This document shows positions 7,540-15,594 of a stretch of 19,627 nucleotides of DNA, piece after piece. A program made the translations under genes and the position numbers. Positions within the stretch are counted from its first letter, which is position 1, and every line of letters begins with the position of its first letter. This DNA comes from CAZFAP01 sp964516325 (GTDB taxonomy: Bacteria > Auribacterota > JABMQX01). The DNA is taken from assembly GCA_964516325.1 (NCBI GenBank), contig CAZFAP010000086.1, positions 1 to 19,627 on the forward strand, in the 5' to 3' direction. The notes under the pieces were generated by a model. The model searched no databases and had not been told where the DNA came from. It worked only from the letters and a program-made list of their open reading frames with translations.

Positions 7540-8153
7540 GTTTCGTTCCTCCTCGTTAGATTGAGTTTTGATTGGACTATTCCCTTCAGCGTGTCTTCGG
7601 AGTTGAGACACGATTCCTCCAGCAATCGCGGAATCAGCGACTCGTGTGCGACCACCAGCGGCTTGTAAGGAAGCTCCAGGGGCGGCGCCTCGTGACGCCC
7701 TGCCGCCTCGGCCAGTTCGAGCACCGTTCTCGACGACGCGACAACCACCGTGGTCCGTGTTACCACGGGCGCCGGGACAGGAGAAGGCTTGACGACCAGG
7801 CGATTCTCACCCTTCCTGCCCGGGAAGAGAAGCGCCGCCCCGACGATGACCGGAACCAGCGCCACTCCTGCCCACACCAAACGTAATCTCCGCGACTGCC
7901 TCTTCGGCATTGGCTCGACAGCCTCCGCCAGAACGCGGCTCTTAGCCGTCTCGGTGTCCGCGGCGACCTCGATCAACCGCAGCCTTTCTGCTGCAAGGGC
8001 ACGTTCCACTCCCTGCGATACCGCATATAGACTTCTGCATCGCTCGCACTGCGAGACATGCCCGGAGACCTCCGCGCTGGCACACCCGCCGTCACTTCCC
8101 ACACCCCCCAGGATGAGCTTCCTAACTTCTCGGCACTGCCGCGTCTTGTTCAT
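7536..8153 (-). CDS. Membrane ZAS-type anti-sigma factor
   Basis: The start at 8153 has AAAGGA nine bases before it; a longer frame to 8198 lacks this. The 205-residue product carries the zinc-binding anti-sigma motif H-x3-C-x2-C as HVSQCERC (His32, Cys36, Cys39) with further cysteines at 7 and 24, then a helical linker, one membrane span at about 92-110 (VWAGVALVPVIVGAALLF) and an extracytoplasmic part of about 95 residues. Known ZAS proteins hold their partner sigma factor at the membrane until a signal releases it. It overlaps the sigma gene by 32 nt and the downstream secreted-protein gene by 4 nt (ATGA). The outer part has VVTRTTVVVASSRTVLELAE but no known sensor fold that I recognise. 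Confidence 0.85.
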   Translation of the reverse strand: MNKTRQCREVRKLILGGVGSDGGCASAEVSGHVSQCERCRSLYAVSQGVERALAAERLRLIEVAADTETAKSRVLAEAVEPMPKRQSRRLRLVWAGVALVPVIVGAALLFPGRKGENRLVVKPSPVPAPVVTRTTVVVASSRTVLELAEAAGRHEAPPLELPYKPLVVAHESLIPRLLEESCLNSEDTLKGIVQSKLNLTRRNET

Positions 8154-8775
8154 GTCTGAATATCCTTTCGAGCGTCCGGCAAAGCCTCTTTCTCGCATTG
8201 AAAAGGCGCGATTTGACCGTCCCCAACCCGCAGTTGAGGACCTCCGCTATCTCCTTTACGTCCAGACCATCGAAATAATGCATCGCAACGACCATTCGCA
8301 GGTTCGTCGGCAATCCGTCCACCGCTTTGACGACCAATTCTCTCCTTTCCGCGCTCGCAAGCTCCGTGGCGGGGGAGCAGTCCCCGGATTCCACATGAGT
8401 CACCTGACCAGGATTGCTGCTGCTTCGCACAAAACCGAGGCGCCTGAGCAAGCTCTTCCTCCGACAGTGCCTGCAGTAGTTGTTGAGCATGATCCTGTAA
8501 AGCCACGTGAACACCGACGACCTGCCCGAAAAGCCATCAAACTTCCGGAAGGCTGCGACAAACGTCTCCTGAGCGATTTCCTCCGCGAGGTGGCGGTCTC
8601 GGGCGACGGACATAGCTCCGCGGAATATTCTTTCATAGTAGGCGTCAACGACTTGCCCGAAGTCTTGAGGCTGTTGCTGTCCGGACATTTCATTGGGTCT
8701 CGTGAGAGTTAGAGCCGCGAGGGGAGCGAGAGGTTCGCACATTCTTTTCGCCGAATCGCCGTCGCTTTCTCCCAT
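8122..8775 (-). CDS. ECF-subfamily RNA polymerase sigma factor
   Basis: With the start at 8775 the product has 217 residues. Sigma region 2 spans about 40-105 (VVDAYYERIF, LAEEIAQETFVAAFRKFDGF, SSVFTWLYRIMLNNY) and region 4 about 145-205 (GLPTNLRMVVAMHYFDGLDV, KEIAEVLNCGLGTVKSRLFN), which is the DNA-binding helix-turn-helix for the -35 element; region 3 is absent as expected for ECF factors. Start choice is open: 8775 has GAGGT eight bases upstream, whereas ATG 8688 gives 188 residues, closer to the family norm, but has a poor ribosome binding site. It heads the operon with its anti-sigma factor. Its targets are unknown; the divergent TPR/FG-GAP genes and its own operon are the natural candidates. 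Confidence 0.92.
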   Translation of the reverse strand: MGESDGDSAKRMCEPLAPLAALTLTRPNEMSGQQQPQDFGQVVDAYYERIFRGAMSVARDRHLAEEIAQETFVAAFRKFDGFSGRSSVFTWLYRIMLNNYCRHCRRKSLLRRLGFVRSSSNPGQVTHVESGDCSPATELASAERRELVVKAVDGLPTNLRMVVAMHYFDGLDVKEIAEVLNCGLGTVKSRLFNARKRLCRTLERIFRHEQDAAVPRS

Positions 8776-8920
8776 AGGTCGGACCTCGTACTGGCACAAA
8801 AGCCAGCAAAGAAGTCGTCCCAGGAGTCCGGGGCGCCTTCTCGGCATTCCTCGCTTCCGGGACCTTTGCGCTATTTGGACGAGTGCCAGTGGCTGTCGGT
8901 TCTCAAAAAAGTCAGCTTAG

Positions 8921-8949
8921 TTGAACCCAGGTCGGCTTTTGGATACAAT
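8921..8949 (+). promoter_or_regulatory. Candidate promoter of the TPR/FG-GAP gene cluster
   Basis: TTGAAC (8921-8926), a 17-base spacer and TACAAT (8944-8949) match the sigma-70 consensus at four and five of six positions. It lies 110 bases before the chosen TPR start at 9059, which argues against any longer N-terminus for that protein. No second comparably good promoter was seen between 9059 and 15396, in keeping with one transcript for the two gene pairs. Confidence 0.5.
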
Positions 8950-9058
8950 GCGACAGCATCCGAGGTTTGCCTCCCGGGCGAAGTGCCAGCGGGCAAGCGC
9001 TTCCCTCAGCCTGACATGGAAAAAAACCGGTGGCATTCCGTCACAAGGGCATTGTCCA

Positions 9059-10495
9059 ATGAGAGGCGATACGCATCCCAGACAACCCGAGCCAACAAAG
9101 CCCAGCGCGATAGAGAAGCCCTACGCCGGACGACGCCGACCGACCCTCTGGCTCCTGCTAACCGGGCTAATTGTCTGCGCCGGGGTGGCTGGATTCCTGA
9201 TTCTCAAGGGAAAGGATTTGCCCTCGCCAGAGAAAGAGAGCTCGCAGCCCGTTCCCGGATCACTGGGAAAGGCTCAAGGCTCGCAAACGCCGAATGAGAC
9301 TCCCGAAGCTCTTAAGGCAGAGGGGCTTGAACTCGCTCAGAGCCTCATGAAGGAATTCCCCGGCGAGGCTGACCCGATTCTGTTTATGGGGCAAGTCCAT
9401 TATCAGCACGGCAATTCGGCGGAGGCCGTGGCCTTCTGGAAAAGGGGGCTTGAACAAGACCCCAGGCGCGCCGACGCCTACGACGGAATGGGGTGGATCG
9501 CCATGCGGAAGGGAGATTATGGGACAGCAGCCTCCCACTGGCAAAAAGCCCTCGAAATCGAGCCGAATATGCCGGAGGTTCACAACAGCCTCGCGCGGGC
9601 GCTGATGGGACTTGGCAAGGTGGAGGAAGCAGCCGCAGCCCTGGAAAAGGACGTAACAATTTCACCCAAATCAACGCTAAGTTACTTCCTGCTTGGACAG
9701 GCGCACTTGCAGATGCAGAAATTCGACAAGGCGAAGGAAGCCTACGAAAAGGCAATCGCCATTGATCCCGCCTGCACAAACGCGTATTACGGACTGGCAA
9801 CGAGCCTCACGAAACTTCGGGAGCCCGCCAAAGCCAAGGAGGCGATGAAGAAGTTCCAGGAGCTGAAGGCTGAAGACATGAAGGTCCTCAAGGACCGCAA
9901 CACAGCCTACGACGACCTCATGGGAATGCGCAAGTCTCTCGCGCGGCTTCAGGACGATGCCGGGCAAATCTACCGCAAGCATGGGAAAGCTCCCAAAGCG
10001 GAGGAACATTGGCGGCGCGCCGCGGAACTCGACCCAAAGAACGCTTCCTGCCGACTCCACCTGGCCTCGCTTTATGAAGCTGCGGGAAAAATCCGCGAAG
10101 CCGCCCGCGTTCAGGAGGAGGTCGTGGAGCTGGAGCCGCAAAATCCGATGCATCTCCTCGCCCTGGCTTCCCTTTACGTACGCGCGAGACGCTTTGGCGA
10201 CGCCGAGAAAACCCTCAGAAAGGCAATTGAGCTTGGTCCGCAGCGCTCATGGGGCTACCGCGATCTCGCACGGCTCTATCTGACAACGAGCAAAAATCTG
10301 GGCGAGGCGAAGGCCCTCGCTCAAAAAGCTGTCGAGCTTGAGCCCTCCGCCGCCAACTATGACCTCCTTGGCTGGGCGTTCTATGCGAACGGTGAAGTAG
10401 CCGAGTCGCTCTCGGCGATGCAGCGCGCGATGGAACTGGACCCCGCCAACCCCGGATACAGGCAACGCTATGAGGAAATCCAGCGAAGGCGATAA
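9059..10495 (+). CDS. Membrane-anchored TPR protein (first copy)
   Basis: The start at 9059 has AAGGG nine bases upstream and puts the membrane span at residues 29-49 (LWLLLTGLIVCAGVAGFLIL), the same position as in the paralogue at 12276; the frame is open to 8921 but that start is the promoter -35. The product has 478 residues: short basic inner part, a single N-terminal anchor with no clear cleavage site, and about ten tetratricopeptide repeats from about 85 to the end (for example GDYGTAASHWQKALEIEPN, KFDKAKEAYEKAIAIDPA). TPRs bind protein partners, here most likely outside the inner membrane. The last 26 nt overlap the start of the FG-GAP gene, so the two products are probably made together. 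No enzyme motif is present. Confidence 0.9.
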   Translation: MRGDTHPRQPEPTKPSAIEKPYAGRRRPTLWLLLTGLIVCAGVAGFLILKGKDLPSPEKESSQPVPGSLGKAQGSQTPNETPEALKAEGLELAQSLMKEFPGEADPILFMGQVHYQHGNSAEAVAFWKRGLEQDPRRADAYDGMGWIAMRKGDYGTAASHWQKALEIEPNMPEVHNSLARALMGLGKVEEAAAALEKDVTISPKSTLSYFLLGQAHLQMQKFDKAKEAYEKAIAIDPACTNAYYGLATSLTKLREPAKAKEAMKKFQELKAEDMKVLKDRNTAYDDLMGMRKSLARLQDDAGQIYRKHGKAPKAEEHWRRAAELDPKNASCRLHLASLYEAAGKIREAARVQEEVVELEPQNPMHLLALASLYVRARRFGDAEKTLRKAIELGPQRSWGYRDLARLYLTTSKNLGEAKALAQKAVELEPSAANYDLLGWAFYANGEVAESLSAMQRAMELDPANPGYRQRYEEIQRRR

Positions 10496-12188
10496 TGAGA
10501 TGACAGCGACCGACAGTCGGAATATTCTTTCGCTGACGTGTCGGGCCGCTATCAGCTTAGCTTTTGCCGCGGTCTTACCCGTGTCCGGCTCCGTGGGGCA
10601 GATTCTGCTTCGGGACGTTACGGAACAAACTGGAATCGCTTTCAGGCACACCGACGGGAGTTCCGGAAGACGGTATGTCGTGGAAACCGTGAGCGCGGGG
10701 CTGGCTACCTTCGACTACGACAACGATGGCGATATTGACATCTATTTCCTGAACGGCGCGCCCCTCCGGGGGACGAAGGTGAAGACGCCGCCGAAAAACG
10801 CTCTCTACCGCAATGACGGCGGATGGAAGTTCACCGACGTGACGGATGAAGCCGGAGTGGGAGATACGGGATACGGACTGGGAATCGCGGTAGGCGATTA
10901 CGATAATGACGGCGACCCGGACATCTACCTGAACAATTATGGTCCCAATGTCCTCTATCGGAACAACGGCGATGGAACATTCACCGACGTGACGAAAGAG
11001 GCGGGCGTGGACAACGGTTTCAAAGTCGGCGCCGGGACCGCTTTCCTGGACATGGATAAGGATGGAGACCTCGACCTTTTCGTTTCCAACTACCTGGAGT
11101 TCTCCTACGAAAAGCACGTGTCGTGCACGACGAACGGCATACCCGTTTACGCAAACCCCCGGCACTACTCGCCCGTCCCCAACACGTTGTACCGCAACAA
11201 TGGCAACGGGACTTTCGCAGACGTCACCGAGGAGTCCGGCATCGGGCAGCACCTCGGATATGGAATGGGAATGGTCTGCGCCGATTACGACAACGATGGC
11301 GACACGGACATCTGTATCGCAAATGACGTGATGGCGAATTTCCTGTTCCAAAACGACGGCATAGGGAAGTTTGAGGAGGTCGCCGTCCTTTCGGGCGCCG
11401 CCTACGACCTCCACGGAGACGAGCAAGGAAGCATGGGCCCCGATTGCGGAGATTACGACAACGACGGCTGGCTCGATTTCTACGTGACTTCTTATCAGGA
11501 CCAGTTGGCGACGCTTTACCGGAACATGGGCGACGGCACATTTCAGGATGTAACGCTGATCACGGGCGCGGGAGCGGGGACTTTGCCCAACGTTACCTGG
11601 GGAAACAGCTTCGTGGACTTCGATAACGACGGCGACCGCGATATTTTCGTTGCCTGCGGGCACTTGCAGGACAACGTGGAGCTTTGGGACGATACCTCGA
11701 CGTACCTCGAGCAGAACATCCTTCTCATGAACACAGGTGACGGAAAGTTTGTTGACGCTTCAAACAGCAGCGGCGATGGACTCTTGGTGAAGCTCAGCAG
11801 CCGCGGCGCCGCATTTGACGACCTCGACAATGATGGAGACGTGGATGTCGTCATACTGAACTCGCGCGAAAAGCCCACAATTCTGAGAAACGATTCCCCC
11901 GGCGGAAACCATTGGATTCAGGTGCAACTCCGGGGACTGAAAACGAATCGGGATGGCTCCGGCGCCCGGGTCAAAGTCGTCTCCGGAGACTTGACGCTCA
12001 TAGACGAAGTTCACAGCGGACGCGGCTATCAGAGCCATTATGGTACGCGACTTCATTTTGGACTTGGCAAGCGCGACCGGGTTGACCGCACAGAGGTTTC
12101 CTGGATCGGCGGCGGAGCGGACGTTGTCAAAGATGTTGCTGCGGACCGCCTGGTGACGATTGTCGAGGGTGAGCATCAGAGTCAATGA
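10470..12188 (+). CDS. Exported CRTAC1-like FG-GAP beta-propeller with ASPIC/UnbV domain (first copy)
   Basis: The start at 10470 is chosen because the second gene pair overlaps by the same 26 nt; ATG 10500 is an alternative. The 572-residue product has a hydrophobic export segment about 22-40, the opening RDVTEQTGIAFRHTDGSSG, seven FG-GAP blades with calcium-type loops DxDxDG (starting near 82, 143, 194, 272, 329, 383 and 451; for example DYDNDGDID) and a C-terminal ASPIC/UnbV domain about 480-565. This is the CRTAC1 family plan: an integrin-alpha-like seven-bladed propeller outside the cytoplasm. The biochemical role of bacterial members is not established. The block HSGRGYQSHYGTRLHFGLG and the next seven residues are identical in the second copy. 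Confidence 0.92.
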   Translation: MRKSSEGDNEMTATDSRNILSLTCRAAISLAFAAVLPVSGSVGQILLRDVTEQTGIAFRHTDGSSGRRYVVETVSAGLATFDYDNDGDIDIYFLNGAPLRGTKVKTPPKNALYRNDGGWKFTDVTDEAGVGDTGYGLGIAVGDYDNDGDPDIYLNNYGPNVLYRNNGDGTFTDVTKEAGVDNGFKVGAGTAFLDMDKDGDLDLFVSNYLEFSYEKHVSCTTNGIPVYANPRHYSPVPNTLYRNNGNGTFADVTEESGIGQHLGYGMGMVCADYDNDGDTDICIANDVMANFLFQNDGIGKFEEVAVLSGAAYDLHGDEQGSMGPDCGDYDNDGWLDFYVTSYQDQLATLYRNMGDGTFQDVTLITGAGAGTLPNVTWGNSFVDFDNDGDRDIFVACGHLQDNVELWDDTSTYLEQNILLMNTGDGKFVDASNSSGDGLLVKLSSRGAAFDDLDNDGDVDVVILNSREKPTILRNDSPGGNHWIQVQLRGLKTNRDGSGARVKVVSGDLTLIDEVHSGRGYQSHYGTRLHFGLGKRDRVDRTEVSWIGGGADVVKDVAADRLVTIVEGEHQSQ

Positions 12189-12275
12189 GACGCTGAGCAG
12201 CCGCCCGACGGGCGAGAGCCGCCGACGGATTCTGTTCTCAAAAGACCAGGGCGGCTTTCGCGGAAAGGATTGCTT

Positions 12276-13703
12276 ATGGTCGAGAAGAAGAGTCACAGAC
12301 TGAAGCAAAGAAAGCACAAGTCGGCCTCTCCCGGCGCGGGCGATGCGCCCCGGAAAGGCTGGGTCGTCCTGATCGCGGTGCTGGCGGTCGCATGCCTGAC
12401 GGCGGTCGTGTTTCTCATCCTCAAGCCCTTTCGGGGACGTGAGACCAAGCCCGCCGAAGGCGTTTTGGAGAGCGAATTTGTGAAGAAGGAATTGAAGATT
12501 GAGGAGTCGGCGAAAGCGTACAATGAGCGGGCTGTGGAAGTCGCGCAGAGACTCGTCAAAGAGTTTCCCGGGCGAGCAGAGCCAATCTTCCTTCTCGGTC
12601 AGGTTTACTATGAGCAGGAGAGGTATGGTGAGGCGGCGAAGTTTTGGGAGGACGGGCTGAAGATTGACTCCTCTCAACCGGCCGCCTACCAGGCGATGGG
12701 CTTAATGGCACTGGAGGAAGGAAATCACGAAACCGCAGTTTCCCATTGGCGAAAGGCACTCGAGGTGGACCCGAATTGGCCAGGGGCGCGTCGGGCGATC
12801 GGCCTCGCCCTGATGCAATTGGGGCGGGTGCCGGACGCCGTGCCGGAGTTGGAGGCCGACCTCAAGGAATCTCCCAACAACCCTCAGACGCACTTCCTGT
12901 TGGGGCAAGCCGCGTTCCAGTTGGACAAGCTCGACGAAGCGAAAAAGCACTACGAGGCGGCGATAAGGTCGAGCTCGCGATTCACCGGCGCCTATTACGG
13001 TCTCAGCCGCACCCTGATGCGCCTCGGCAAGAGCGAGGAGGCGAAGGACCCCCTGGAGAAGTTCAAGGAGCTTAAGGCAGGCGAACGAAAGGCAAAACGA
13101 GAGGGAGAGGAAGCCTACGACGACATGCTTTCCCAGAGAAACATGCTGGCCGCCGCCTACGACAGAGCCGGGATGATTTGTCTCACGTACGGCGACGGCG
13201 AAAAAGCCGCCGACTATTTCAGGATAGCCGCAAGGCTCGACCCGATGAACGCGGAACCTCACCTTCATCTTGCGAATTTTCATGCGAGACGAGGTGAGAC
13301 GCAAAAAGCGATCCGCGAATATGAGGAAGTGCGGCGGCTTCGACCTCAAGACGTCCGGTCTTACCTTCCGCTCGGCATCTTGTACGCCAGGTCAGGAAGG
13401 CTCTCAGAGGCGGAAGAGAGCCTCCGGACGGTCATCCAGTTCGCCCCCGACCACCCGGTCGGCTATCGAGAGCTTGCGAACCTTTACATTACGGCAAGAA
13501 CGAAGTTGAAAGAGGCGGAGGCTCTCGCAAGAAAGGCAATCACCCTCGACGAGAGCGCAGCAAACTACGACCTTCTCGGCTGGGCTTGTTATCTCAACCG
13601 AAACCTCGCCGACGCCGACGCGGCAGCGAGCAGGGCAGTGGAGTTGGAACCAGGAAATCTCACCTATAGGAATCATTATGAGACGATTCGCTCAGGCAAA
13701 TAG
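12276..13703 (+). CDS. Membrane-anchored TPR protein (second copy)
   Basis: GGAAAGGA six bases before ATG 12276 fixes the start; TTG 12270 in the same frame is less likely. The 475-residue product has a basic N-terminus, one membrane anchor at 29-49 (VVLIAVLAVACLTAVVFLIL) and about ten TPRs (ERYGEAAKFWEDGLKIDSS, KLDEAKKHYEAAIRSSS, DAVPELEADLKESPN). It parallels the protein at 9059 along its whole length, sharing even the non-TPR stretch EEAYDDM/NTAYDDL between repeats. It lies 87 bp after the first FG-GAP gene, with a small CGCCC/GGGCG hairpin at 12202-12214 but no terminator, so it probably belongs to the same transcript. The 3' end overlaps the next gene by 26 nt. Confidence 0.9.
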   Translation: MVEKKSHRLKQRKHKSASPGAGDAPRKGWVVLIAVLAVACLTAVVFLILKPFRGRETKPAEGVLESEFVKKELKIEESAKAYNERAVEVAQRLVKEFPGRAEPIFLLGQVYYEQERYGEAAKFWEDGLKIDSSQPAAYQAMGLMALEEGNHETAVSHWRKALEVDPNWPGARRAIGLALMQLGRVPDAVPELEADLKESPNNPQTHFLLGQAAFQLDKLDEAKKHYEAAIRSSSRFTGAYYGLSRTLMRLGKSEEAKDPLEKFKELKAGERKAKREGEEAYDDMLSQRNMLAAAYDRAGMICLTYGDGEKAADYFRIAARLDPMNAEPHLHLANFHARRGETQKAIREYEEVRRLRPQDVRSYLPLGILYARSGRLSEAEESLRTVIQFAPDHPVGYRELANLYITARTKLKEAEALARKAITLDESAANYDLLGWACYLNRNLADADAAASRAVELEPGNLTYRNHYETIRSGK

Positions 13704-15396
13704 AACGGCTGGAATCTTTCGCCGGGCGGTGCGGCATTGCTCTCCCTTTTTGGCGGCACTTCTCGTCGCTGGAGTAACCTTGTGCCCGATTTACAGTTCG
13801 GCACAGGCGGTCTTTCGGGACGTTACTGCCGAGACCGGCATCGCATTCCGCCATACCGATGGAAGCAGCGGCCGCCACTACATCATGGAGACCGTTACGG
13901 CGGGTTTGGCTCTTTTCGATTACGACAACGACGGCGATGTTGACATCTTTTTTGTGAACGGCGCCCCGCTCCCCGGCACGAAAGCGCAAAACCCTCCGAA
14001 GAACGCACTCTACAGGAACGACGGCGGATGGAAATTGACAGACGTTACCGAGCAGGCTGGCGTCGGAGACACGGGGTTTGGCTTGGGCGTGGCGGCAGCC
14101 GATTACGACAACGACGGCGATCAGGACCTCCTCGTGAACAATTTCGGGCCGGATGTCCTATACCGCAACAACGGCGATGGGACCTTCACTGACATAACGC
14201 AAAAGGCGGGCCTGGCGGGCGACGATAACTTCGGCGCCGGTGCAGCGTTTCTCGACATTGACAAAGACGGGGATTTGGATTTGTACGTCGCGAACTACCT
14301 GAAATTCAGCTATGACCTCTATGGGCCGAGATATATGCGCGGCGTCCCCGTTTACCGGGACCCAAGGCAATATCCGGCTTGCCCTGACCTCTTGTACCGG
14401 AACAACGGCGACGGCACGTTCACGAACGTCAGCAACGATTCGGGAATTGGCAAGCATGCGGGATGGGGAATGGGGATGGTCTGCGCGGATTACGACAACG
14501 ACGGCGACACCGACATTTTCATTGCCAACGATGAGTCGCCCAATTTCCTCTTCCAGAACGACGGCGCCGGAAAATTCGAGGAGGTCGGATTGCTCGCGGG
14601 CATCTCCTACGACATCCACGGAGATGAACATGGAAACATGGGAGTGGACTGCGGCGATTTCGACAACGACGGCTGGCTCGATTTCTTCGTCACCTCTTAT
14701 CAGAGCCAGTTGGCGACACTATACAAAAATATGGGGGACGGGACATTCCAGGACGTAACAATGACGAGCGGCGCCGGCGCCGGAACCTTCCCAAACGTAA
14801 CCTGGGGCAACACCATCGCCGACTTCGACAACGATGGCGACCGGGACATTTTTATCGCCTCCGGGCACTTGCAGGATAACATCGAGAAATACAGCGACTC
14901 CTCAACCTATCGCCAGCAGAACATCCTCCTCTTGAACACCGGCGATGGAAGGTTCGTGGATGCTTCCAATAGCAGCGGAGACGGTCTCTTGGTAAAGCTC
15001 AGCAGCCGCGGCGCCGGATTCGACGACCTTGACAATGACGGCGACCTGGATGCCGTCATTCTGAACTCGCGCGAGAAACCCACCATCTTGAGAAACCAGA
15101 CGTCCAACGGAAATCACTGGCTCCAAATTCACCTCCAGGGCATCAAAGCAAATCGCGATGGCGTCGGAGCAAGGGTCAACGTCGTCGCAGGCGACTTGAC
15201 GCTGATTGACGAGGTTCACAGCGGCAGAGGCTACCAGAGCCATTACGGCACCCGACTCCACTTCGGCCTCGGGAAGCGAGACCGAGTTGACCGCATCGAG
15301 GTCCGCTGGCTCGGCGGCGGCACTGACATCCTTGAGAACATCGCGCCCGACCAGCTCCTGACGATTAAGGAGACCCAGAGCAAAGGCACTCCGTGA
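13678..15396 (+). CDS. Exported CRTAC1-like FG-GAP beta-propeller with ASPIC/UnbV domain (second copy)
   Basis: The ATG at 13678 has AGGA about seven bases upstream. The product is 572 residues, the same length as the first copy, and aligns to it almost without gaps. A signal peptide ends near AQA (FLAALLVAGVTLCPIYSSAQ); seven FG-GAP blades follow (FDYDNDGDVDIFFVNG, ADYDNDGDQD, LDIDKDGDLD, ADYDNDGDTD, GDFDNDGWLD, ADFDNDGDRD, DDLDNDGDLD) and then ASPIC/UnbV from about 479 to 566. The blades keep their acidic loops, so both copies are probably functional. The copies differ most at the signal peptide and around residues 210-235 between blades three and four, a likely surface loop where specificity could differ. 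Confidence 0.92.
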   Translation: MRRFAQANRTAGIFRRAVRHCSPFLAALLVAGVTLCPIYSSAQAVFRDVTAETGIAFRHTDGSSGRHYIMETVTAGLALFDYDNDGDVDIFFVNGAPLPGTKAQNPPKNALYRNDGGWKLTDVTEQAGVGDTGFGLGVAAADYDNDGDQDLLVNNFGPDVLYRNNGDGTFTDITQKAGLAGDDNFGAGAAFLDIDKDGDLDLYVANYLKFSYDLYGPRYMRGVPVYRDPRQYPACPDLLYRNNGDGTFTNVSNDSGIGKHAGWGMGMVCADYDNDGDTDIFIANDESPNFLFQNDGAGKFEEVGLLAGISYDIHGDEHGNMGVDCGDFDNDGWLDFFVTSYQSQLATLYKNMGDGTFQDVTMTSGAGAGTFPNVTWGNTIADFDNDGDRDIFIASGHLQDNIEKYSDSSTYRQQNILLLNTGDGRFVDASNSSGDGLLVKLSSRGAGFDDLDNDGDLDAVILNSREKPTILRNQTSNGNHWLQIHLQGIKANRDGVGARVNVVAGDLTLIDEVHSGRGYQSHYGTRLHFGLGKRDRVDRIEVRWLGGGTDILENIAPDQLLTIKETQSKGTP

Positions 15397-15594
15397 CGAG
15401 GCCGTCCACCAAACGGAATATCACCTTGATTTTCCGGCGGGACATGCGTTATCCTTCCGCCCGTTAGCCAAGGGAAAAGTACAAACGCTCCCAGCATGAC
15501 GTCGCGCCAAAATGGGAAGAAACACTCGTCTTCCCCGCCGAAAATGCAGGTGGTATCGGCGCCTAAATACCGGACTCCCTGAGTAACATTCGAA

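Larger units (their letters stand above)
9059..15396 (+). repeat. Tandem duplication of a TPR + FG-GAP/UnbV gene pair
   Basis: Unit 1 is 9059-12188 and unit 2 is 12276-15396, in the same orientation and with the same internal 26-nt gene overlap. Protein similarity runs through both genes, while DNA differs at many third codon positions, so the duplication is old and not an assembly artefact. Confidence 0.88.

Noticed and set aside
7750..8712. 320-codon plus-strand open frame
   Set aside because: It runs antisense to the anti-sigma and sigma genes, whose motifs are clear; its translation is low in recognisable structure and rich in Arg/Thr/Ser, typical of a shadow frame.
8921..9058. N-terminal extension of the first TPR protein
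   Set aside because: The codons overlap the predicted promoter and the extension has no counterpart in the paralogue, whose membrane anchor sits at the same residue numbers when the start is 9059.
8866..9297. 143-codon plus-strand frame overlapping the TPR1 start
   Set aside because: Out of frame with the TPR gene, no motif, and it includes the promoter region.
10575..11663. 362-codon minus-strand open frame
   Set aside because: Antisense to seven FG-GAP loops; repeated GAC/AAC codons read backwards as GTC/GTT and give Val/Ile-rich strings. No start signal or motif.
15426..15455. Promoter TTGATT-N18-TATCCT before the triple-RidA gene
   Set aside because: Only four of six matches in each box with non-ideal spacing; too weak to list as a feature, though some promoter in 15397-15594 is plausible.
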